DNA of 64,000 bases from Rosenbergiella epipactidis (GTDB taxonomy: Bacteria > Pseudomonadota > Gammaproteobacteria > Enterobacterales > Enterobacteriaceae), in NCBI RefSeq assembly GCF_018494055.1, contig NZ_JABBFQ010000010.1, forward strand, positions 62,001-126,000, in the 5' to 3' direction. How positions within the stretch are numbered: the first letter of the stretch is position 1; each line of letters opens with the position of its first letter. This document shows positions 46,580 to 54,480 of this stretch, piece by piece. The position numbers were made by a program, and so were the translations under genes. A model generated the notes under the pieces. That model saw only the letters and a list, made by a program, of their open reading frames with translations, did not search any database and was not told the origin of the DNA.

Positions 46580-47480
46580 CCGTTCCCCCGCTTGTCACCG
46601 TCCAACCGGTACAGGATGCCGCTTGGGTTTTATCCAGCACCACATCAGCCAAGGGTGCGGCGAGTTCGACACGCTGCACACCTTCCACATGCAGGGCAGC
46701 ATAAATAGCACTTAGGCGAATATCGCGCCCGAGTCGGGTTTGGCTGTTGATATAGGTTTGTAAACTCTGCTTTGCTGCACTCATGATAGGCTTGGCTTCC
46801 GGCCCCGGATAAAAGTAGAGTGTGGCATCAATCTGATAAGGGATAATCTGCGCACTTTTCACCGTTAGACGGTCGGCAACAGGTCGCACGCTCTCATCAT
46901 TCAGGGCCTTATCAACCAGCGCGAGCAATTCACTGTCCGCGCTACCATCCCCTTCGCGGCTTAAAATCGTCACTACGACTTCGGCAGGGTTTGGGCTGAT
47001 AGCGCTGGCATCGGCGACCCGCCCGTCCGTGCTCTTAGCATGAAACTCATACGCAGCAGTTGGCCCGGCAACAGATAAGCCCTCAAAGGCTGCCGGAATA
47101 CGCAGCCGTAAATCATCGTCGGTTTCCATCACCGCAGCGGTCGGCGGGGTCGTGGTGTTATCCGCCGGGGTAATGGTTAGTCGCTGCACATTGTAGTTAG
47201 CGGCCAGTTGGTCAAGGTCACTGGTGAGCGAGTAGGCGACCATCACGGCTTGTGCGGCTTCGTTGAGGCGTTGGCGCAACAGCAATTCGCGATAAACACT
47301 TTCTTGTAATAGCTTGGTAATGGGTTCCGATTCTAGCGCCAAGGTGCGCGTAATCGCGTCCTGTTGGTCGGCAGGATAGAGGGCAATCAATGCCGCCTTG
47401 CGCTCGGTAAGTAGCGTTTCGAAATCGGGCACCTCAACGATTTGCGGTGCGGGCAGTTGTGATAAGTCAATAACGGCCAT
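46572..47480 (-). CDS. J: Baseplate protein J
   Basis: From the ATG at 47480, preceded by GGGGCATAAG, the product is 302 residues, as in P2 J. MAVIDLSQLPAPQIVEVPDFE, followed by LNEAAQAVMVAYS, identifies the family. It forms the baseplate edge with W and I; the gene abuts W and overlaps I by eight bases. Confidence 0.9.
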   Translation of the reverse strand: MAVIDLSQLPAPQIVEVPDFETLLTERKAALIALYPADQQDAITRTLALESEPITKLLQESVYRELLLRQRLNEAAQAVMVAYSLTSDLDQLAANYNVQRLTITPADNTTTPPTAAVMETDDDLRLRIPAAFEGLSVAGPTAAYEFHAKSTDGRVADASAISPNPAEVVVTILSREGDGSADSELLALVDKALNDESVRPVADRLTVKSAQIIPYQIDATLYFYPGPEAKPIMSAAKQSLQTYINSQTRLGRDIRLSAIYAALHVEGVQRVELAAPLADVVLDKTQAASCTGWTVTSGGTDE

Positions 47481-47481
47481 C

Positions 47482-47826
47482 TTATGCCCCTGTATTAATA
47501 GAGAGTGAAACGGATTGCCCGGAGGCTTGCTGACCCGTGATTTCAACGACCATTGAGCCATCTTTGCTACTGCTTATCGTCACGCTGCTCAAGGTTAAAC
47601 GCGGCTCCCAGCGAGTGAGCGCGGTATACACTGCCGCCATTACCTGTAAGCGCAATGCGGGGTTTTGCGGTTGGTCAATCAGTTCAAACAGTAGCGATCC
47701 ATAAGTGCGGCGCGCGAGGCGTGAGCCTTGCGGGGTTAATAAAATATCGCTGACCGATTGGCGCAGATGGGCAATGTCCTCAATGGCTCGACCGTCTGCG
47801 CTGTTCATCCCCAAATAACGACTCAT
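47482..47826 (-). CDS. W: Baseplate protein W
   Basis: The 114-residue protein is a gp25-like baseplate wedge component: LRQSVSDILLTPQGSRLARRTYGSLLFELIDQP is the hallmark. It overlaps V by four bases. Confidence 0.92.
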   Translation of the reverse strand: MSRYLGMNSADGRAIEDIAHLRQSVSDILLTPQGSRLARRTYGSLLFELIDQPQNPALRLQVMAAVYTALTRWEPRLTLSSVTISSSKDGSMVVEITGQQASGQSVSLSINTGA

Positions 47827-48401
47827 ACAGGGCCTCCACTGAGATCGCCGCCAGACTTCACCGCGCTATGTTGGTGTTTATCCACCACGACGCCATTAGA
47901 CGACATCGCACCGCCGCCCTGTGTTACGGCACCGTTAATCACCACATCGCTGTTAATGCGGGTTTGCTCGGCCTCAATATGAAACTGCGGCGTTTTATAG
48001 GTCGCACTTACGCTCGCTTCGACTAGTAGCGATTTAATGCCCGTGACCTGTAATTGCCCTGTCGCCGGGTCATAACTAAACAGCGCGCCATCGTCATACT
48101 CAATGACCTCAGCGGTAAGACTGTTACTCGGCGGCGAAAACTGGTTGGAGTAAATCGCGGGCAGCGCAAAGGCGGTATCGAGATTGCCGCCCAGACTTAG
48201 TAGCACGACTTGCTCGCCCACAGACGGGCACCACCAAGAGCGGGTTTTTCCGGCGCGAAAGGTCAGCCAATTAATCCAATTGGTTTCAAGTTCACCTACT
48301 TTGACGCGGCATAGCCAGCTATCCGGATCGACCTCGGAAATCACTCCGGTGCGGATCAGATTAGAGATAAGGCGTAAGAGTTCGTTGAGTTGTGCGTTCA
48401 T
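47823..48401 (-). CDS. V: Baseplate spike protein V
   Basis: From ATG 48401 the product is 192 residues. It begins with an alpha-helix and OB-fold (WLCRVKVGELETNWINWLTFRAGKTRSWWCPSVGEQVVLLSLGG) and ends in a beta-helix tip with DKHQHS, the HxH iron-binding site of P2 V. It is the membrane-piercing spike. An Ogr-type site lies just upstream. Confidence 0.9.
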   Translation of the reverse strand: MNAQLNELLRLISNLIRTGVISEVDPDSWLCRVKVGELETNWINWLTFRAGKTRSWWCPSVGEQVVLLSLGGNLDTAFALPAIYSNQFSPPSNSLTAEVIEYDDGALFSYDPATGQLQVTGIKSLLVEASVSATYKTPQFHIEAEQTRINSDVVINGAVTQGGGAMSSNGVVVDKHQHSAVKSGGDLSGGPV

Positions 48402-48443
48402 GGAATGAGGGTGCCAAAAGTGGAGGGAAAGCGGCAGTGCTCG

Positions 48444-48469
48444 GCATTGTCTGAGCGATAGCACAATGC
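48444..48469 (-). promoter_or_regulatory. Ogr-binding site for the V promoter
   Basis: GCATTGT-N12-ACAATGC is a perfect inverted repeat that contains TGT-N12-ACA. It lies between V and S, the position of the P2 V promoter. The spacing would leave only a very short leader before V, so the exact start site is uncertain. Confidence 0.7.
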
Positions 48470-48916
48470 CTAGCGGGATAGAAAACGGATTAACGTATCT
48501 TTTATTAAGGTTTCTACGCTGTCATTAACCCCGAGTAAACGCCTTGCGGGATATTGCGCCATTGGCCCATTACGTCGCACCCGGTCGCGTAATCCGTAAT
48601 GGTGTACTCGCGCCGTGTGTTGCACTTGGCTGATAAACCCGACGGTTGCGGTACTGGTGTCAGCCGTCGCTTTAAGGTATTTCGCCCTACGCAGCTTGCT
48701 AAACATCTGGCGTTTAATGCGACCTTTCTTGCTGCGGGCGGTGACTTTACGTGGGGAAAAGGCTTGTCCATCCGGATCACGTTGTAGCCGAATATTGGCT
48801 TGCTGATTACGCCGCACCTCTTGCGCCAACTCGCGCAACATTTTCTTGCGCGCGGTGGGTTGCAGATTCTCAACAAGTGCTGACAGCCACGCATCAACCT
48901 CGCTGAGTTCAGCCAT
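48470..48916 (-). CDS. S: Tail completion protein S
   Basis: The 148-residue basic protein is the gpS family: LSALVENLQPTARKKMLRELAQEVRRNQQANIRLQRDPDG. It is needed for tail completion and head-tail joining. It overlaps R by eight bases. Confidence 0.88.
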   Translation of the reverse strand: MAELSEVDAWLSALVENLQPTARKKMLRELAQEVRRNQQANIRLQRDPDGQAFSPRKVTARSKKGRIKRQMFSKLRRAKYLKATADTSTATVGFISQVQHTARVHHYGLRDRVRRNGPMAQYPARRLLGVNDSVETLIKDTLIRFLSR

Positions 48917-49340
48917 GCTTCACCGTCCACATTTCTTCGGGCGGCTCAGGTTCGTCAACGGCCATAACGCTTGAGATACTGCCATCGCTATTAACGATCA
49001 CCCGCTCAGTGAGGTGTAAGTTAATGCTAATGTCGCACGCCTCGTTATTGAGAATATCGACCTCAAAGCTGAATAATTTTTCGCGCAGTTCCGGGTTATT
49101 AATCGCATCCGATTGATTGACCTGTAGCCAAGCGATAATCGGGGCCATTAAAAGATTTTGGTCGCCGCTAAAATCCTCAATCACAAGGTTTAACACATAG
49201 CTATATTCCCACGACATTGACGGCGCGGCAGTGGTGACCAGCGAGCCATTATCAATAAAAACGTGCAGCTTATCGGGATTGGCTTGCAGGTACGGTACGG
49301 CTTTGCTGAGCGCTTGGCGTAAGTGTTTTGGTTTGTTCAC
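48909..49340 (-). CDS. R: Tail completion protein R
   Basis: The 143-residue protein is the gpR family: MNKPKHLRQALSKAVPYLQANPDKLHVFIDNG and SWEYSYVLNLVIEDFSGD. It works with S to finish the tail. Its start lies inside the 3' part of lysC. Confidence 0.88.
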   Translation of the reverse strand: MNKPKHLRQALSKAVPYLQANPDKLHVFIDNGSLVTTAAPSMSWEYSYVLNLVIEDFSGDQNLLMAPIIAWLQVNQSDAINNPELREKLFSFEVDILNNEACDISINLHLTERVIVNSDGSISSVMAVDEPEPPEEMWTVKHG

Positions 49341-49587
49341 TCATTTTCTCCTGACAGGTAACAATCATATCGACCTTATCGGCACAGCTTGCCCATGCGG
49401 CCTCGCTCTCACTGAGTGCCGTCCACAATTGACCGTTATCGTTGGGGGCTGATTTAGGGAGCTGGCAGCGGGTGATTGTCGGACAGCCATTGACGGTAAT
49501 CTTCACCTCGGGTGAAGGTCGGTCGTTGCTGCAAGCGGATAACATCATCAGGCAGCTTAGTAGCAGCCCAATTGCGCAGGGTTTCAT
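49270..49587 (-). CDS. lysC: Spanin outer-membrane subunit LysC (Rz1-like)
   Basis: From the ATG at 49587 the product is a 105-residue lipoprotein precursor with lipobox LSAC (C19). The gene begins inside lysB in a different frame, the standard nested Rz/Rz1 arrangement. Its product spans to the inner-membrane LysB to disrupt the outer membrane during lysis. Confidence 0.82.
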   Translation of the reverse strand: MKPCAIGLLLSCLMMLSACSNDRPSPEVKITVNGCPTITRCQLPKSAPNDNGQLWTALSESEAAWASCADKVDMIVTCQEKMSEQTKTLTPSAQQSRTVPASQSR

Positions 49588-49864
49588 TTTCACGGGTGAG
49601 CGCCTCTATGGTGTGTAGCCGTTCGCGCAATAACACGCCGTTTTTCTCGGCGTTAGCAGTGAGTGCGGCAAGTGCTTGGCTATTGGTTTCAGTGAGTATT
49701 GAGAGCGCGATCAGTTGGCTATTCTTATCGGCTATTTTCTCTTTATTGCTCTTCAAGTCCTGTTGCTGTAGGCCGATGATGTGATGGGCTTCATGAAGTC
49801 GCCATGAGATAAAAAGTAAGGCAACGAGTGCCGCCGTGCAAAGCAGTGAAATTAACTTCAGCAT
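49454..49864 (-). CDS. lysB: Spanin inner-membrane subunit LysB (Rz-like)
   Basis: The 136-residue protein has one N-terminal membrane helix (about 5-22) followed by a long coiled coil (about 25-95), as expected of an Rz-type i-spanin. It overlaps lysC over its 3' third. Confidence 0.85.
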   Translation of the reverse strand: MLKLISLLCTAALVALLFISWRLHEAHHIIGLQQQDLKSNKEKIADKNSQLIALSILTETNSQALAALTANAEKNGVLLRERLHTIEALTRENETLRNWAATKLPDDVIRLQQRPTFTRGEDYRQWLSDNHPLPAP

Positions 49865-50247
49865 CTGTCTGCCACCTGAGTTAATTCAATTTGTATCATT
49901 GCTTTAGCTATGGCGGTAAATAAATAAATATTAGCCACGATAAACCAACCACAGACGATTAGCTCCCCAGTCACTACTAGAATGAAAAATATTCGAAATA
50001 AGGTTTCCATCTCTGATTGATAGCGAGGGAAGCAATATTGCAGCTGACCTTTTAGCCAGTGCCTTTTCTCGCTCTCAAGTAACATTATTCTTATCGCAAT
50101 AATTATTATCCTGAATCGATATAAAATACTTATGCCAACCACCGGAACAAACCACGACGCATATACACTCTGCGGCTCAAGCAGGGGGATAAGCATCAAT
50201 ACCAGCAAAGTTGTAGCGAAAGCCCAATTGATAAATTTAAATTGCAT
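49858..50247 (-). CDS. Four-helix membrane protein at the lysA position
   Basis: From ATG 50247, which follows AAGGAG and overlaps the endolysin stop (TAATG), the product is 129 residues. It has hydrophobic segments near 8-25, 30-55 and 85-120, so about three or four membrane helices. P2 has the antiholin-like LysA here. I cannot align this protein with P2 LysA from memory, so the equivalence is positional. A holin regulator or an exclusion protein are alternatives. Confidence 0.65.
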   Translation of the reverse strand: MQFKFINWAFATTLLVLMLIPLLEPQSVYASWFVPVVGISILYRFRIIIIAIRIMLLESEKRHWLKGQLQYCFPRYQSEMETLFRIFFILVVTGELIVCGWFIVANIYLFTAIAKAMIQIELTQVADRC

Positions 50248-50759
50248 TATTGCGCTCCTTGTAAGCACCAGATCATTTCGCGTTGCCGCCGATTATCGAC
50301 ACCCTGATTGAATACCCCTTTGACATATACCCAGCGCGGGAGCTGCAAACAGGCATCAGTGAAGCGTCTTTGATTGGCGAGTTTGATTAAGGTTGAATCA
50401 CAGGCTTTCGTCGTACCGACGTTAAAAGAAAATGACACTATCGCGTCATAGACTTTTTGCGGCGGCGTAACCCGCAAACAGCGCGTTAACGCACTCTCGG
50501 TATTCATTACATTGGTAATGAAGTTATGCGCCGCTTGTCGCTCTGTAATAGTTTTACCGGGTATGACTCCCTTTGTGTTGCCGATCCCATCGGTCCATAC
50601 TCCGGCACTGCATTGGTAAGGTTGTAACCGACAGCCCTCAAAATCGGCAATGAGTCTTAACCCTTGCGGCGAGGTATGCAGCGTTTGCATCTGCGGCAAG
50701 GTGGCGACAATCGCCAGCACCGCGCCGACCATACAGCGCTTAACGATTTGCGGCGTCAT
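50247..50759 (-). CDS. K: SAR-type endolysin (GH24 lysozyme)
   Basis: The 170-residue protein has an N-terminal signal-arrest-release-type hydrophobic stretch (11-22) and a GH24 lysozyme domain with E41, C50 and T56. The E-8-C-5-T spacing and the several cysteines are like P1 Lyz, where the free Cys controls activation. It hydrolyses peptidoglycan at lysis. This gene is at the K position but is of the SAR class, unlike the soluble P2 K. Confidence 0.85.
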   Translation of the reverse strand: MTPQIVKRCMVGAVLAIVATLPQMQTLHTSPQGLRLIADFEGCRLQPYQCSAGVWTDGIGNTKGVIPGKTITERQAAHNFITNVMNTESALTRCLRVTPPQKVYDAIVSFSFNVGTTKACDSTLIKLANQRRFTDACLQLPRWVYVKGVFNQGVDNRRQREMIWCLQGAQ

Positions 50760-50952
50760 ACTCCTCCCGTGTCACTTTTCCACTACGCAGTAAGGCTAAG
50801 GTTTGGCGCTTGTAGTACGCATTGATTAATACCGTTACGACGCCCAGCGCCAGTCCGACAATTGTTGAAATATCTTTCAGCGATAAATCACCAATCCACG
50901 CCATCCCCACAGAGATAAACCAGACGATAAAGGTGCGAATTTTTTCCCACAT
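50740..50952 (-). CDS. HP1-family holin
   Basis: The 70-residue protein has two hydrophobic helices (about 7-22 and 30-48) and the family ending YYKRQTLALLRSGKVTREEYDAANR. It forms the lysis holin or pinholin with the SAR endolysin whose gene overlaps by 20 bases. Confidence 0.85.
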   Translation of the reverse strand: MWEKIRTFIVWFISVGMAWIGDLSLKDISTIVGLALGVVTVLINAYYKRQTLALLRSGKVTREEYDAANR

Positions 50953-50956
50953 CGTG

Positions 50957-51160
50957 TTAATCCCACAATTGCACGGTCTGGCGCGTCGGTGTTGTCACGC
51001 TGTCCGGTAACTCGACGAGTAGCCCGTGCGGTAAAAAAGGTGTGTGCTCGCAGAGTCCCGGATTGGCCGCAAGTACCTGTTCGGTGACGCCTTGCGTGCG
51101 CCCATAATGACGCCAGCAAAGCTCGTCCACCGTGTCATATTGGCGCGCACGCACTTTCAT
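50957..51160 (-). CDS. X: Tail protein X
   Basis: From ATG 51160 the product is 67 residues, exactly as P2 X. It is LysM-like: ARQYDTVDELCWRHYG...VTEQVLAANPGLCEHTPFLPHG. It probably binds peptidoglycan in the tail. It overlaps the L stop (ATGA). Confidence 0.9.
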   Translation of the reverse strand: MKVRARQYDTVDELCWRHYGRTQGVTEQVLAANPGLCEHTPFLPHGLLVELPDSVTTPTRQTVQLWD

Positions 51161-51624
51161 CAGATAAGCTCCACGACACAATGCGGCAGGTCTTGCACAC
51201 GGCTGATTGCCCAGCGTGCATCGCGCCATAAATCATCACCGACTTTTTCTAGCTCGCTGCCGCGTTTACTCCCCGATGCCGTGGCGTCGTAATCGGCGTA
51301 ACGTTCATAAAGCACCGCGCGCACCCAGCACCAGATCGCATTAAGATAGTGATGGACCCGCTGGCTTTGGTTGCCAAGTTTCGAGGCAGGCACCTCATCA
51401 AGATGGTTATAACCCAGCAACTCTTGACGCTCGCGCCATATATAAAGCTCGGTATTGACTTCACTCATCGCGCTCAGTACCACCTGCTTTAACCGCTCTG
51501 GGGTGACGGTGCCATCGCTGCGCATAACTTTGGCGTATTGCGCTAGATTTACTTCCGGCCAAAAGCTGTTATTCGGGATCACCTCCGGGGTGCCCTGACT
51601 TGTCTCAGGCGACACAAACTGCAT
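51160..51624 (-). CDS. L: Head completion protein L
   Basis: The 154-residue protein is the gpL family: WPEVNLAQYAKVMRSDGTVTPERLKQVVLSAMSEVNTELYIWRERQ. It stabilises filled heads before tail joining. Confidence 0.9.
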   Translation of the reverse strand: MQFVSPETSQGTPEVIPNNSFWPEVNLAQYAKVMRSDGTVTPERLKQVVLSAMSEVNTELYIWRERQELLGYNHLDEVPASKLGNQSQRVHHYLNAIWCWVRAVLYERYADYDATASGSKRGSELEKVGDDLWRDARWAISRVQDLPHCVVELI

Positions 51625-51717
51625 GGCCTTTCTCCTTAATAGGTGGGCGGTGAACGCAGCGTTGATAAGGTTAGAAACCTATCGCGGCTGCGTGCCGCCC
51701 TACGCGTTGGCGTTGGG

Positions 51718-52371
51718 TTAGGCGTTGGCTTGCTGTAAGCGTTTAACCAACTGCTCTATATCCTTTTTCACTCCGCATCTGTCATGCAGGGCAAGGGCTT
51801 GATTGAGGTGATTAAGTGCCGCCATCGGGCTGACCTCTCGCAGCACATAGCCAATAGCCTTGTGTAGCCGCGCCAGTGAGGGGTCGGGCATGTCACAACC
51901 CTCTGTCACACTTAAGGCGCGCAGCAAGGTGTCCGCCGTAAACGCTTGTTTGGTGGCGAGTGCTTTGAGCGCACCGTCGGAAATCTCCTCGACCACCCAT
52001 GTGGCGACATTACGCGGTGTTGGCATCGGCATTACCCAGCGATGCGTTAAGGCGTGCTCGGCAATGCGCAGCGCTAAGTCAAAATCGCCCGCATCAATCG
52101 CCCACACCATCACATAGAGCAACACATCATCTTGTCGCTCGCTGCTGGCCTCAATCACGCCGTTAATCCATGCAAGATATTTGGGGAGTAAGGTGATTTT
52201 TATTTCGGCTTTGCGCACATGAGACTGAATCCCCTTTAATCGGCGACGGTCTTCATTGAGCTGCATTAGCATCAATTCATAACCATTCGCGTGCCGGGCA
52301 GAGCCTCCCTGTCGGGAGGCGGATTCTGCCTGAATACGCAGCCGATGTTGCCGGGCAGGACTCAGGCTCAT
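51718..52371 (-). CDS. M: Terminase small subunit M
   Basis: The 217-residue protein is the gpM family: LMLMQLNEDRRRLKGIQSHVRKAEIKITLLPKYLAWINGVIEA and the WVVEEISDGALKA segment. It recognises cos with the P ATPase. It precedes L by about 95 bases of non-coding sequence. Confidence 0.9.
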   Translation of the reverse strand: MSLSPARQHRLRIQAESASRQGGSARHANGYELMLMQLNEDRRRLKGIQSHVRKAEIKITLLPKYLAWINGVIEASSERQDDVLLYVMVWAIDAGDFDLALRIAEHALTHRWVMPMPTPRNVATWVVEEISDGALKALATKQAFTADTLLRALSVTEGCDMPDPSLARLHKAIGYVLREVSPMAALNHLNQALALHDRCGVKKDIEQLVKRLQQANA

Positions 52372-52374
52372 GGA

Positions 52375-53475
52375 TTAGCTTCCCTCTTTTTGGTTGGCGT
52401 TTTGTTCTGCATTAGCTTGCGAATCGTCAGCCTTGCTCGCCGTTACCGCACCGACCAGTGAAATATTCTCCACTAGAGCTGCGCAGCGGTAGTCTTCGAC
52501 CACATAGGCTTCGTTGACCGATTCGTAGTTTTCAATCTGGTCACGCTTGGCGTTGTCGATAATGGTGCGACGGCGGCTCTCTTCCTGCCAATAAATGGAG
52601 AGGTTATCTAAACGGGTGATAAGCAATGCATTCGCGGGGAAGTACGGCGCACGCACTGCTTGCAAGCCGCCCATGCGTTTTTGGCTGATAATCAAATCTG
52701 CCGCCAGTTTCTCGCTATTCGCTTGCTCGGCGTTGACCAGTGGGAAATATTTATCTGCCAGTAACTCACGACCACAAATTACAACCAGCTCGTCGTCATC
52801 TTGAAAAATCGGGTCGATAAGCTCGTTAACCGCATCCATCACTAACGCATCAAGGTTTAGATAAGTCCCGCCTGTACCAATTTTGATGGACGCAGCGGTT
52901 GTTACGCCGTCTTTTGTTGCGCTACCCATCACACGTTCTGGTGCATCTTCGCGCAGCTTTTGCAGCCAGCCTTTGTTAACGTCTTGCAATAACGGATTTT
53001 TCACGCGGTCGGAGGTCTTCGCGCGCTGGGTACCGTTAAAGCCAATCATGATACGGTCAAGCGCTTGGCGCTTAATGATGGCGTTACGAATACGGGTCTG
53101 GAAGTCTTGGAACTTCGCCCATAAATCCAACTTGGCATAGGTGATCGCGGTGTCAAAGTTGGTTTGCTCGCATTTGTACTCAATGTCGCCCATCACCATC
53201 GGATCACTGGCTTGGCGGTCTTTGGTCGTGGTGTCAGTGGTGCCCGCAATCGTGCTGCCAACGCCTAGCCCTAAAAGCTGGCCGGATTGGTCAGTCACGC
53301 CGATCACGTTAATAAGCGTTAGGAATGCGGCACTTTGTTGGATTTGGTCTTCCAGTGTTTGCGCCATTGCAGGTTCGACGCTAAATTTACCGTGTAGCTC
53401 GTTCTCTTCAACGTTATAGATACGCGCTAACTGAGTAAGGTAGCCATTAAAGGCAAAACGGGTGTTCTTTTTCAT
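52375..53475 (-). CDS. N: Major capsid protein N
   Basis: The 366-residue protein is the P2 N family (HK97 fold): MKKNTRFAFNGYLTQLARIYNVEENELHGKFSVEPAMAQTLEDQIQQSAAFLTLINVI is diagnostic at the N-terminus. It is processed by the O protease during head assembly. Confidence 0.93.
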   Translation of the reverse strand: MKKNTRFAFNGYLTQLARIYNVEENELHGKFSVEPAMAQTLEDQIQQSAAFLTLINVIGVTDQSGQLLGLGVGSTIAGTTDTTTKDRQASDPMVMGDIEYKCEQTNFDTAITYAKLDLWAKFQDFQTRIRNAIIKRQALDRIMIGFNGTQRAKTSDRVKNPLLQDVNKGWLQKLREDAPERVMGSATKDGVTTAASIKIGTGGTYLNLDALVMDAVNELIDPIFQDDDELVVICGRELLADKYFPLVNAEQANSEKLAADLIISQKRMGGLQAVRAPYFPANALLITRLDNLSIYWQEESRRRTIIDNAKRDQIENYESVNEAYVVEDYRCAALVENISLVGAVTASKADDSQANAEQNANQKEGS

Positions 53476-53491
53476 CGGGGTAATCGCTCCG

Positions 53492-54325
53492 TTAGCAATT
53501 GGTCAGGTTTTCGGTGGGCACTTGGCCACCCGGTGCGCGTTGGCGGTAATCACTACGCGAATCGGCTTTTTCAAGCTGCGTTTTGAGTTCATCAAACGCA
53601 GTCTGCTGGGCCGCTAACTGCTCAGTGAGGGCTTGCAAGTCGCTGGCTTGCTCGTTGAGCGTTTTGGCGGTTTGCTGGCTAAAGGTTTGCTGCTCGGTTG
53701 CCACCAATTCCACGGCTTGATGCACATCGCTTAAGCGCGCATCGTCACTTTTCTGCTTTTTGGCAAACATTGCGGTAACACGGCTCAGTAAGGTCGGCTT
53801 TTCTTCCGGTAGCTCTTCAAGTTCGATTGTGGTTTCAACCGCCGCCGTAAAGAGGTTGTCTTTATGCTGCTTACGATTGGCGAGAGGGTTGTGCTCGGCT
53901 TTAGCACTAAAGGCCAGCATTTCGGTGCCAAGGCTTGCCGGGTCGTCAGTAGCGGCAAGGCCCGAGAGATAGGCTTTTCCGGTGTCGGCGAATTGCGGAC
54001 TCACTTCCATTGAGGTGAAAATCTTTTGACCTTTTTTGACCAGCTCAACCAGTGCGTCAGTTGGCAGAATATCGGCATAGAGCGCCATTTTACCTTTGAG
54101 CGGGCCGTCGGTAATTTCTTCGGCGGTCAATGCCGCAACGGTACCGTAGCGATTAAAGGTACTGGTCGGATCGTAAGCCTTGATGTGCTCAAGGTTAATC
54201 TGCGCGGTATAGAATTCGGGGTTATAACTGGCGGCCATTTGCTCCAGCCAATCACGGGAGATTTCGCGACCGTCTGACGTGGCACCTTCCACACCAATAC
54301 GAAAACGCTTTGCTTTCACTGCCAT
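53492..54325 (-). CDS. O: Capsid scaffold/protease O
   Basis: The 277-residue protein is the gpO family: N-terminal serine-protease part (MAVKAKRFRIGVEGATSDGREISRDWLEQMAASYNPE) and a C-terminal coiled coil (about 205-265) rich in Gln and Glu that scaffolds the shell. It cleaves itself and gpN. It starts the ONML operon and is divergent from P. Confidence 0.92.
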   Translation of the reverse strand: MAVKAKRFRIGVEGATSDGREISRDWLEQMAASYNPEFYTAQINLEHIKAYDPTSTFNRYGTVAALTAEEITDGPLKGKMALYADILPTDALVELVKKGQKIFTSMEVSPQFADTGKAYLSGLAATDDPASLGTEMLAFSAKAEHNPLANRKQHKDNLFTAAVETTIELEELPEEKPTLLSRVTAMFAKKQKSDDARLSDVHQAVELVATEQQTFSQQTAKTLNEQASDLQALTEQLAAQQTAFDELKTQLEKADSRSDYRQRAPGGQVPTENLTNC

Positions 54326-54416
54326 AGCTGTGCTCCGATTAATAAAATGCTGCGCTCATTCGCAGTTAGGAGCCTTATGGTTGCGGTTTCTGATTGGCTG
54401 AACAATCAGCGCCTCT

Positions 54417-54434
54417 TGTGGGGTTCACTACACA
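54417..54434. promoter_or_regulatory. Ogr-binding site between O and P
   Basis: TGT-GGGGTTCACTAC-ACA, extended to a TTGTG / CACAA inverted repeat, lies in the divergent O/P region. The spacing suits the O promoter with a leader near 45 bases. A second site for the P promoter is not seen, so one site may serve both. Confidence 0.7.
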
Positions 54435-54480
54435 AAACGCGCTAAGCGAAAGGTTTAGATTCAGGCCGTAATCTTGTGCC

